Shown here piece by piece: positions 43,848 through 54,370 of a DNA stretch of 64,000 bases. This DNA comes from Arabidopsis thaliana. Its lineage: Eukaryota > Streptophyta > Magnoliopsida > Brassicales > Brassicaceae. The notes below the pieces were generated by a model. It saw nothing but the letters and a program-made list of their open reading frames with translations, did no database searches and was not told the DNA's origin. A program made the position numbers and the translations under genes. The stretch covers positions 11,594,101-11,658,100 of the forward strand of contig NC_003074.8 in NCBI RefSeq assembly GCF_000001735.4, given 5' to 3'. How positions within the stretch are numbered: position 1 is the stretch's first letter; every line of letters starts with the position of its first letter.

Positions 43848-44935
43848 TTGTAACGCCCGTGAACCGAAAAATCGATTAGGGTTTGTTTTTAAATCGCCCG
43901 AGTTAATCTATTGGGTTAATGAAAACCATAGAGTGTGCCTATAAAAGAAAAAAACTCGCAATTAGGGCTTTGGTTAGCCACTATTCGTTCTGTAAAGGAG
44001 AAAGAGAGAGAAGAAGAAGAACCAAAATCGTTAGGGTTTGGGAGGAAACAGTTTCGATATATCAAATCGTTGTAAAAGGTAACAAAATTTTTTAGAGCTA
44101 TTTCCAAGTCTTTTATCGTCATTCTCCATTTTACAGAAGTGGATTTGGATTTAAACTGGTTGAGTTATTCGCAGTTTTGTGGTTACACGTTTTCTCAGAC
44201 GTGAGTTAGAACCCAACGGAGATTGTAACTGGGAACATGGTCTTGTCTGGTTTCTGATCGTCACGATATTTTTTGGGAAGCTTCGTGACGTCTAAAGGTA
44301 GCTTTCTACCAGAGGGATTTGATAGTTAACGGTTGGTTTTTAATTTAGGGTTTCGTCTTTGAGACTGTTTGTTTTTGGTTTTTATGTCCAGTTTGCTTCA
44401 AGGTTGCTTATGGTTGTGTGACTTGTTGTAGGACGTTTCTAAACTGTTTCAAACGCAAGGAGAGTCTCTCCTGGTTATAATTGTTGTTAGACGTGACTAT
44501 GAGTTTATCTGAGCGATTTGTTTTGTGTGATGATATGTAGGTTGGGTCTGTGTTTTTGGGTGAACTGTTCAATGACTGGTCTGTTATGTTTGATTTGTGG
44601 TTATACTCTTCATTTGTTTGTGTGTATAGCTCGTAGATGGGAGGATCGCCTCACTAAGTATTTATGATAAAACTTACGCATTTTTTTCTTTATGGTGCAG
44701 GTAAAGATAAAGTGTGATCGTGGAATCATGGCAGGTAAAGATAAACTCTTCATTTGTTTGGTTTGTTTTTGTGTTTTGGTTATTGGAACCCTGTTAGGAT
44801 TGTTAGTCATTCTTGGTTATGTTGGTCGAATTATTTATTTATTCATAAAATAGTATTTTTGATTTGCGGTTTCAATGTTGCTTTATTGGTTGGTTTAATT
44901 AAGTATTTATGAGAATATTTAATTATGATTTTAGG
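43848..44935 (+). repeat. 3' LTR of the gypsy element, truncated
   Basis: It starts TGTAACGCCCGTGAACCG directly after the polypurine tract. The expected GGGCGTTACA end is absent. Recognisable text stops near 44935, where a different LTR family begins. CTCACTAAGTATTTATG (44651) is the equivalent of 39447. Confidence 0.7.
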
Positions 44936-44984
44936 AAAAAAAAACGGGTTGGGTTGTTTCAAGTCTCCACAGTGTTTTGCTCTC

Positions 44985-45402
44985 AAGAACAAAGTAAAAA
45001 TAAAGAATAAAAAAAGTTATCAAAAGTTAGGTCTAAACAATAACCTTAAAAATCTATATATATGTTCCTTAAAACGTGCATGGATTTCTTTGAAAATAAG
45101 GAGAAGTTCTGGGGCGAATTTGGAAATCTTCAAAACTTCAGTAAGTTACGAAATTTAATTCCCATCAGATATTGGTGTCGAGCGACACCAGGGGTGGTTT
45201 CGATCGACACCTACGCGAAGTTTGGTCTCCAAATTACTTTTGCAGCATAAGTTCTCTATTTTGCTCCAGAAAGCTCCATAATCTCCAAATGTATCCCAAA
45301 CATGTAAATACCTGAAAAATACTATAAAAGACTCTAGAAATAACAAAAAAACTTTAAAAATATAACTAAATCATAGCTAAAAGCAGTGAAAATTGAGGTA
45401 TA
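44985..45402 (+). repeat. Partial LTR of the TGATATGG family (second copy)
   Basis: It matches the right third of 12874-14068 (GGTCTAAACAATRACC near 45033 versus 13695) and ends GAGGTATATCA at 45402. It contains the paired palindromes GGTGTCGAGCGACACC (45174-45189) and GGTTTCGATCGACACC (45196-45211). Confidence 0.75.
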
Positions 45403-47515
45403 TCACCCGCGATGGAATGTGAGGTTCGAGCAGCCTTATTTATGATGCATCCGGAAAAAGCACCAAGCCTAGATGGTATGACAGCTTTTTTTTGAAAAAG
45501 CATGGGATACCATTATAAAGGACCTATTATTCTTGGTTAACTCATTCCTTCAAGATGAAGTTTTCGATAAACGGTTAAATACGATTAATATACGGAATGA
45601 CCGACATGGATGACTGAATTACGGCCCATTACTCTTTGTAATGTTGGTAATAAAGTTATTTCAAAAATCTTTTGTCAAAGAGTAAAGACGGTTTTGTTAA
45701 ATCTTATTTCGGAAATACAATATGCTTTTGTGGAAGGACGGCTAATCTCGAATAATACTATTATCGCACAAGAGAATGTTTTATGGGATAAGAACTAACC
45801 CGTCATGTAAAGAAAAATTCATGGCCATTGAAACTAATATGAGTAAATCATATGACAGGATGAAATAGAATTTCATTGAGAAGTTATTACAAAAAATGGG
45901 TTTCTTGGAAAGTTGATTTTGTGGTTAATGTGATGTATTACAACAGTCTAATATAGAGTTTTCCTTAATGGACAACCTAGAGGCTTAGTAGTACCGAGGA
46001 GAGGTTTAAGACAAGGCAATCCACTCTCTCCTTACTTATTTATCCTTTGTACAGAGGTGCCTATTGCAAATATTCGGAAAGTTGAGCAAAGAAAATTGAT
46101 TACTGGTATCAAAGTAGCAACAACAAGTCCTTCAATTCTTATCTATTTTTTGCGGATGATAGTTTTTCTTTTGCAAAGCTAACAAAGAGCAGTGCAGAGT
46201 CATTTTGGAAATAATAAAACAATATGAAGCAATTTCGGGACAGCAAATAAAAATTTCAAAATCATCGATATAGTTTGTGCATAAGATAGATGATTCTATC
46301 AAGGCATAAATAAAATTCAACTTTGGATATCACTAACCTTGGTGGTATAGGTACTTATCTCAGCTTACCATAAAGTTTAGGTGGATATAAAACAATAATA
46401 TTTTCTTTAGTTAGAGATAGATTACAGAATAAGATAAATGGATGAATAAAATATTTTCTTTAGTCGACTTTAATTTTTATCGAAAGGAGGGAAAGAGGTG
46501 ATGACTAAATCAGTAGTTGTGGCATTCTCAACTTACTAGTGCGGTTACAAAATTCTGGTGGAGTTCTAATGGTGAATTTAGATGTATGCAATGGATAGCT
46601 TGGAATAAATTGTGTATTAGCAAATCGAAAGATGGGTTGCGATTTTATAATGTCGATAATTTTAATTCGGCCCTACTTGCAAAACAATTGTAAAGTCTGA
46701 TTACAGTTCCAGATTCATTTTTTCCAAAGGTTTCCAACAAACGATATTTTTGAAAATTAAATCCTCTGGATATATAATATCCTACTCTCCATCCTATGGA
46801 TAGAGAAGTATAAAGTCACGATGCAACTACATCAATAGCCATGGATAATTTGGTATATCTGGAAAGCAAGGAACGAAAAGATCTATGAAAATGTGGATAA
46901 ATATCCTTTATAGGTATTACGCTTGCCGGAAAAAGATGCACAATCGTGGCACTTAGCTTAAATCGAGTTTCATACTAAAAATCATGGTTTGTTGAATTTG
47001 GAAACTTGGAATTGAGTAAGGGATATTTCACATGATATAAATTATGTTGAATGACGTTACTTTGTGGATGAATCCTGGAAAAAAAGCAATGAGTTTTCTA
47101 AAACATGATGGTATTGTACATCATCAAATGGAGAGACGCTAACCATGAGAGCTGCCAATCTCATAAGTAATTTATCTCCACTACATGTAGAGTTGGAAGC
47201 TTTTCTTTGGGCGATGAAGTGTATAATTAGTGCTGACAACCATGGTATAATCTTTTTTACAGACTGTTAAGATTTTTTGAAGATGGTGTCTTCTCCAAAT
47301 GAATGGTCGGCCTTCTTAATGTATTCGAAGGAATTACAAAGCGACAAGGAAAAATTCACAAGTTTGTCTTTATCTTTAATCTCTCGGTGTGCAAATGTTA
47401 AAGCGGATTTGGCATGAAAAGTTTGTATCGAACTCCATCATATCACATATGTTAACAACATTCTTCAGAGATGGTTCTTGAATTCTAATCAATATCGATT
47501 GACAAAAAAAAAGAT
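45403..47515 (+). mobile_element. L1-type LINE, 3' half (reverse transcriptase and RNase H), ends in an A-run
   Basis: Starts right at the LTR boundary inside the reverse transcriptase and proceeds to an RNase H domain, with an A-run at about 47503-47511. The 5' part (ORF1, endonuclease) is absent, the normal direction of LINE truncation or the result of the adjoining LTR insertion. A deletion near 46760 removes the region between reverse transcriptase and RNase H. Confidence 0.82.
45403..47515 (+). pseudogene. LINE ORF2 C-terminal half: reverse transcriptase and RNase H, decayed
   Basis: Reverse transcriptase landmarks in shifting frames: EVRAALFMMHPEKAPSLDGM (45420-45480), MTELRPITLCNVGNKVISKI (45610), EIQYAFVEGRLISNNTI, DMSKSYDR-like text (about 45840), RGLRQGNPLSPYLFILCTE (about 45997) and FADDS (46147), the catalytic F/YxDD. 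Downstream, LRFYNVDNFNS (46636) and, after a deletion near 46760, RNase H text: FVDESWKK (47057), MRAANLISNLSPLHVELEAF (47140), FFTDC (47257), SRCANVKADLA (47382). More than ten stops and frameshifts mean it is long dead. Confidence 0.85.
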
Positions 47516-48247
47516 GGCGTAAAATTTAAATAAGGTTTGACACCTCTAAATTTATGAAAATTTGATTTTGTAAGTAATTTTGAAAACAGCGAATGACGAA
47601 TTGTGAAAACAATTTTCATTAGCATTTTAAAAATAAAAATATGGATTCTAAGCACGAGTTAAATTTGGTATTACTATATAATATAATATGGTTATAATAT
47701 AATCGAGTTAAATTTCATAACAACGTCTAACAAATCTCTATTTCAACAACCAAAAATTTACAAATTGAAAACAACATTATTTAATTAACACAAAATAACA
47801 CAAAATAACGGCTAACTTCTTTAATTAACTTAAAATAATCTATATTATAAATACATCACATTTATGATATTTTGATTTTTAATCTAACAGAATTATATGC
47901 AATCTTATTTTGTGGTTGTTAACATAAAATAAACTTATTGTTCAAACAATTTTATTTTTTAAAATAATATTATTTTTATTTCCATATCTTAAGAAACATT
48001 ATGTTTAATTAAGTATTATATAAAATATATATATATATATATATATTCATATTAATATTATATAAGGACTGACAAAAAATATTTTATCACTTAGAACTAC
48101 AATATATTAAAATTTTATATATATAATTTTGTACTAAATAAAATATCTAGTTGGAATTATATTTTTCATCTACAGTCCTTCACCGAAAAAATTAAATAAG
48201 CTAATTTTTCTCGTGGATAGACGAAAATAACAATGCTATTTTGCAAT
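47516..48247. other. No gene seen (AT-rich)
   Basis: Very AT-rich sequence with a TA tract near 48027-48044. 48168-48205 (CACCGAAAAAATTAAATAAG) has a near match at 51620-51660 on the other side of the following copia element. Confidence 0.5.
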
Positions 48248-51200
48248 TGTTATAAAATATGATGATTATCCATCATTTACTTAATTCCTAAGCAGCTTCC
48301 TCACCAAACTATTGTGGATAATGTTTATCCAAATTTAACATAGCTTTGGCCCAAAGTTACTTTAGTATATATATGTAGTCGACTAAAGTTGATTTGTAGA
48401 AGAAAGATAACAAGAGAAAAGATATAAGAGTATGTCATTTGCTCTCTCATTCTCTCTACACGTCCACACTTTCTTCTCTTCTCTTTATTATTTCTCATAC
48501 TTTATGATTCTTGGCCAAATCACCATTATTTTTTTTTGTTTTAATAAGATCATTGGTCAATTTCTTAAATATCCACCAAATTAAACTCCAACCGATCTAA
48601 AATAAGATTCGGTCCAAGATAAATAGGCTTGAAAAGCCATAATTTTTGGAGGGGTTATTACAAGTCCCACATCTTTAAAAAGATCCAAGATTAAATACAT
48701 GATCTCATTTGGATATGTTATTGATCCTAAGGTAGAATTCATTTCGAGATGAATGAACTCAAAGAGTTATTATCTCGAAGGGGAGAATTAAAGGAATCCC
48801 ACATCGATATTAAGTCGATAAATTTTGGTGAATTTGACACCCCAGAGCGAGATAACTCTGGTGAAGTCATATCCTAAAAGTTATCACTTTAAGATAAAGT
48901 GGAATATCTAAAAAATGATGTTTACTCTCAAATTGAGTTTTAATAAATCGTTCATAATACAAATCCAAGAGATTGCAAAACGATTTATGGTGATTTAATC
49001 TCCGTGTTTTTACATGGAACATGCAGTTTTGCATGTAGTAATGATTATATATAAGGCCAACGATTCATAAGAAATATTTCTCTCATGTAATTTATACATG
49101 ATTAGAGATCAAATATTTATCATTTTAAATTTTATAAGTGTGAGATATATATTATAAATGCTCTTATGCACCTCATAAAAATATCATCCAAAGAGGATGA
49201 AATATATAGATGCTGGAGATAAGTCTTCGCTCTATTAATATTGAGCCATCTTTTAGATGTACCAATTGTAAGATTTGCGTATCATCATGTTGATGATAAA
49301 ATTTCTCAATCATTATGGGAGAATTATTGAATAGTTTGGATTTTTGAACAAATATATATGAACTTAAGAGTTCAAAAGTTCAAAATGATCACTATTCAGA
49401 ATAAATTGCAAATCAAATGCAAACAGCTGATGAATGAGATTTTATAAAATTATTGATCCTCATATAAATAAATATGAACTTAGACAGTTCATAGAAAATC
49501 TCATATTCCAGCTAAAATAAAATAAAAAATGCACCAAAAATATGTCTCTGGCGGATGACATATTATTGTCTAGAACACGTTAAAGAACGTGATAGACAAC
49601 TTTGGTTCCAAATATAAAGAAAATCCTCGAAAGGAGCAAATTATTATACAGAAGATTAAACTCTTAAAAGAAAAGCATATAGACTCCTAAAAAGGAGTAA
49701 GGAGACTCCTCAAAAAGGAGTAAAGAGACGATTGACATGGTTAATAACGAAATCAGGTACCTATATATATAAAATCATTTATTATGATTAAGAGATCTCA
49801 TTAACCATGTCATTACGGTAAATATGGAACCAAAGCCAAGTAAAGATAATATAATGTCGGCATGAAAAATGATCTATGATCTAGCGCGCAATGTAATTAA
49901 TGAGGATCATGAATCTCCGCTCTGTGAGAGTAAAGAGATATATAAATATATATTGGCTAATAAATAAAGAGACAATCAAGTCATATTATTCTCGTATTAG
50001 AAACGAGTAATTTATGGACACATGGTCCAAGCATCAAAAGGGTATTATGATATATAAGACAAAACGGTGTGTCCCAACGGATTTTGTTAATATACCCTAT
50101 ATATTGAATTTGATGCTATATAAATGACTTGAACTACGTCTCATGGGATGTCTGAAGGACTAATCCCTGAAAGATATATGATATCATAATTATATTTCCG
50201 GGAATTTATAAACATGATGATTTTGATCATCAAAACTCTTAAAGAGTTCATTGGAATAAAAGATCTTGGAAAGACAAAAGTGTCTCCAGATATTCCAACT
50301 AAACATCTAAAGTAATTGATGTTATATCAATCACTCCTAAAGGAAGTCGACTCTATATATTTGGTCATAAAACACTATATATAAATGCTGACGAGTATTT
50401 ATATATTTTGTGAATTGTATGCAGTATTTGCTATAGATCTACTTGCAGGATTAACTCATCTCATTCGGTTAGACATCGAGATAAGTGAAAATATCCTATA
50501 TTGTCTGCAAGGTTAGATTGATTTGGACTTATTTTATTCTAGAAATCTCGAATTTGGTTTAGTTGGTTTTGCAGATAAAGGATTTATATCAGATCCATAT
50601 AAAAATATCGCAAAACAACAACATCGCGGCATTTCTAATAGCAGACTTTGGTCATTGCTTGCTCAAGTTATGCCAAAATTATTGCGCTTCATGAAGCACA
50701 CCAAAAAGATGTATGGCTTAGATTAACGCCATCAACATATACAAGAAGCAAGCACTATAGTCACCAGTGAAGAGCCAACAACAAGACAATGTTGTATGTG
50801 TTTCCCAATTCAATGGAAGAAACAATGTAGCAGAAAGGCGCTTCCAGCTACAACATTTAGAAAGCTTCTTCACATATCAAAATGAATCATTTGAAGAAGA
50901 TGCTTACAAGGGGAGACATATGATGATGAGCATGGCTGTACTCTTTGTCCCTTATCATAGTTTTTATCCCACTGGGTTTTTCCATGAAAAGATTTTTAAC
51001 GAGACAGCAAAGAACACGCAAAATATAGACAAGAAAATAAAGGTCTATCTCTCTTCCGAAATCTTTGTCATATAATGGCAAGATCAAACGGGGCGAAGAG
51101 AATGATCGAGATGCATCATCTACGAAAGCTATGAAGAGAACACGTCTCGTTTGTTACAGAAGGAGATTATGTCACTGCACTATTTTCTTTGTCATGGGTT

Positions 51201-51562
51201 TTATCCTATACGATTTTTTCATGATAAAGTTTTAACGAGGCAGTACGTAACTCAACAAAAATTATGGATATTCAAAGGGGAGTGTTATAAAATATGATGA
51301 TTATCCATCATTTACTTAACTCCTAAGTAGCTTCCTCTCTAAGCTATTGTGGATAATTTTATTTCCTCTCTAAGCTATTGTGGATAATTTTATCCAAATT
51401 TAACATAACTTTGGCCCAAGTTACTTTAGTATATATATGTAGTCGACTAAAGTTGATTTGTAAGAAAAAAGATAACAAGAAAGAAGATATAAGAGTTTGT
51501 CATTTGCTCTCTCATTTTCTCTACACGTCCACACTTTCTTCTCTTCTCTTGATTATTTCTCA
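48248..51562 (+). mobile_element. Ty1/copia element with both LTRs, strongly decayed
   Basis: The 5' LTR at 48248-48497 (TGTTATAAAATATG...TTTCTCA) and 3' LTR at 51283-51562 are clearly related, and a purine tract AAAGGGGAG precedes the 3' LTR. The 3' LTR is longer because a stretch of about 31 bp (CTCTCTAAGCTATTGTGGAT core) is tandemly repeated at about 51330-51390. Internal length is about 2.8 kb, shorter than an intact copia element. A primer-binding site and target duplication were not evident. Confidence 0.8.
49800..51100 (+). pseudogene. copia pol remnants (reverse transcriptase end and RNase H)
   Basis: Degenerate copia text appears in many frames. A LKEFIGIKDLGKTK-like block lies at 50234-50275, corresponding to the reverse transcriptase end. 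DLFYSRNLEFGLVGFADKGF (50523-50585) and ISDPYKNIAKQQ form the RNase H start. TLVIACSSYA and ALHEAHQKDVWLRLT-like text (about 50645-50730) is the RNase H middle. FVPYHSFYPTGFFHEKIFN (50944-51000) is the usual text near copia 3' ends. Numerous stops occur. Gag, protease and integrase could not be recognised between 48500 and 49800. Confidence 0.65.
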
Positions 51563-53187
51563 TGTGTATAATATATTATATATACTTTCGTTATGGTTTT
51601 TAACAGCAATAAATTTTTCGTCTACAGTGCGTCACCGAAAAAGTTAAATAAGCTAATTTACTTATCCTATGATTGCATACATATTGCATTGAGAGAGAAT
51701 TCACATGCTTATGTGAGTGATCATGATAGCTTAGCATCTACATATCTTGATATATTGTTATTTATATGCCTCGGGATCTGATTCTCCTAACTCAAAATTA
51801 CTTTTATATGTTGTATAGTGGTGGTCCAAACAAAATTTTGATATTCTGATGATCATATTTTGAATAGCAATGTGCGAGAGTACTTTTTCTCTGTAAGTGG
51901 ATAGCCACGAGAAAGTTACACTCGCAATTAAAACAAACATTTGGAAAGTTAGTTTTACGTTTTCCATTATTTTAGGGTTAATTTTACCATTTTCAAAGAT
52001 GTATATAAGAGTTTGAAAATTGAAAGTATATAGATTTGTAAATATCAGTCGGGGTTACCGAGGATCTATAACAACGATTTGTTTTTCACTTTTAGTTAAA
52101 ATCTTTGTACGGCTGACTAGATTTTAACTTGCGATATACTGTAGAGCTATATTTGTTTTTAATAAAATTTAAATTGCTTTGTAGGTTAAAAATATATATA
52201 ATTTAATGTTTTATATTTTTAAATATATAACTCCTATATTTATATATTATTTAGTGTATACTTATCAACAAAATATATTATTTAATGTATAATTACTATG
52301 TTTGAATTTTACCGTTTAAAAATATAGAAACAATAACATACCGTTCATTAAGTTAAAACCTAGACTATAACTAAACAATTAAAATTTTAAATTATATTTG
52401 TTTTGTTAATATTGTTTGTTTTGTTTAGTGTTTAAGATGAGATAGTTGTATTTTGATTGTTATATTTAGGATTTCATTTGTAGTATATCGTTTCGTATAA
52501 ATATATTCGGTGAAATTAAATATTATTTTATTTTCTGTTTTAATAATATTTTAATTTAAAAGATATATAATTCAAATCAATTTAAAAGTTTTCTTTCAAA
52601 TGGTTATTTAATATATAATAAATTTAAATATTCTAAATATTTGAAACCCGTCTTACCATTTAACAGCGTTCGGTGAAACTAAACATGATATTGTAATTTA
52701 ATAGTACTTTTATTTAAAAATATCTAATTCAAATCAATTTCAAAAATTTTTTTTAATGATTATTTATGTTTTATAGATTTTACATATTATAAATATTCTA
52801 AACGTTTAATAAACTTTATATAATTATAATATTTACTTTTTAATAAGTATAAATAATTATAATATCTTAAGATTTCTTAATTTTTAGATAATTAGAATTG
52901 ATGGAGATAAATTAGATAAAGAAAATGATAGTAATCAGAAATATTAATTCATTGATAAGAATTAAAGACAGGGGTATAACACTATAAATAAGTATCAACT
53001 CTGAGATTTCTTTCATAGGTATACTCAAAAAATGTATACATATAGATTTGTTACAGTTACTTATTCAGGGTTGAAACTTGAAAGTCATATAATTATTGCT
53101 ACAAAATTATGGATATTTATATCACATTAAGATAGCACGATTTCTGTAACTGTTATTAAAAGTGAAATTAGAGTTTTTAGAGTCCTA
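51563..53187. other. No gene seen (AT-rich)
   Basis: AT-rich intergenic DNA. Short open frames only, and no hallmark motifs or terminal repeats beyond the 51620-51660 match noted for the copia flank. Confidence 0.5.
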
Positions 53188-54082
53188 GTGTGACAGTAAT
53201 GCTATGCCCTAAATTTTATGAGTTAGCGCCAACACTTAGAAAAAAAAAGGTATTCTCGCGGTTTAGGAGTGAAACAAATCAGTGGCTGGGAAAAAAAGAC
53301 AAAAAACAAAAAAAAGCAAAAAACATATATAAAAAAAACACATCGTTGGCTCTCTCGCTCTCTCCGCCGAATCCAGTCGATTTCAGCTCGCCATCTCTGT
53401 CGATTCCATCTTCTAGATCTCTCGCTCTCTCCGCCGAATCCAGTGCTCGGCATCTGCTCTCCTCAATCTCAGATTTTCAATCTTCGCCGAATCTGCAGCT
53501 CTCCTCAACTCTGATTTCAATCTCAGATTTTCAAGTTTTGCAGGTGAGTTCAAAGTGAGTTCGTAGAAGCTGTAATTTGTTCCATGTATTGTTAATTTGT
53601 TCCCTATTTTTATTTCTGTTGAGACTTGAATGATGAATTTGAATTCTGTAATGTGTTGTTGGATTTGGTAATGTAATGTTGGTTTAAGAAAAATTTTGGT
53701 ATCAGGTTTCAGGGTAGTATGGAAACTGAAAAGGACATACTGCATAGCATTCTTGATATCTATAGCATCTAAAAATGCTGCAACAAAATAATATGCAACA
53801 CGTAACCAAACCTATAATAATAAAGTAATGTAATAGCACTAATACAAAGAGCTATCGTAAGAAAGACCAAACAATGCCATGTAATAACAATGCTATCATA
53901 AAACTTATTAGCGTCAAAATAAATGCTATTAAAGATGGTGAAATATCATAGCATGTGAAAATCAACGCTACAATAGCATGTCACCTATTATAGCTGCCGC
54001 AAATACAACGTTTAATAATTCGTTATCAATGACTTTTAATGGCGTTAATCGTATACTATCTATGTCTATATTTGTTGTAGTG
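53188..54082. mobile_element. CACTA element (right end clear, left end tentative) with a leader-like insert
   Basis: The right end reads ATTTGTTGTAGTG (54082), the inverse of CACTACAACAAAT, typical of CACTA elements. Subterminal TAGCAT/ATGCTA words occur about ten times in 53735-54000. A probable left end lies near 53188 (AGTGTGACAGTAATGCTATG), less certain. 53330-53560 is CT-rich, resembles a plant 5' leader with a splice donor (GCAG|GTGAGT, about 53544) and contains the direct repeat TCTCTCCGCCGAATCCAGT (about 53356 and 53427). No transposase was seen. Confidence 0.6.
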
Positions 54083-54114
54083 TTGTTTTGACAAAAAAAA
54101 AAAAAAAAAAGCCT

Positions 54115-54370
54115 TTTGCAATTTTTAAATAATTTATATCTTTATAGACCACTTTCCCCTTTGGCAATGGTCCCAATCTTCCTTCACGGTTATAGACTCT
54201 CCGAGAAGGTCATTAAAAAGTTGACAGCTTCTACATTCCACTTTCTCGCCACCACTTTCACCTGAATTCTCACGTCACTCTTTCTCTCTAAACCACCATA
54301 AAGCTCAAACTTTTTCTCATTCTCTCTCTAAAGCTAAAATCTTTTTCACACTCTTCTTCATGTTCAAGCA
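54115..54370 (+). promoter_or_regulatory. MES11: MES11 upstream region and 5' leader
   Basis: Between the CACTA terminus (54082) and the MES11 start codon are only about 290 bp. The last 130 bp is CT-rich with CTCTCTAAA repeats, typical of plant 5' leaders. A W-box-like TTGACAG lies at about 54220 and an AT-rich TTTATA-like stretch near 54130-54145. No canonical TATA box was certain. The promoter may therefore include transposon sequence. Confidence 0.5.

Noticed and set aside
53190-53558. 122-codon open frame near a CACTA end
   Set aside because: The sequence is low complexity (Lys/Gln-rich then Ser/Leu-rich), and 53330-53560 looks like a CT-rich leader; no protein family recognised.
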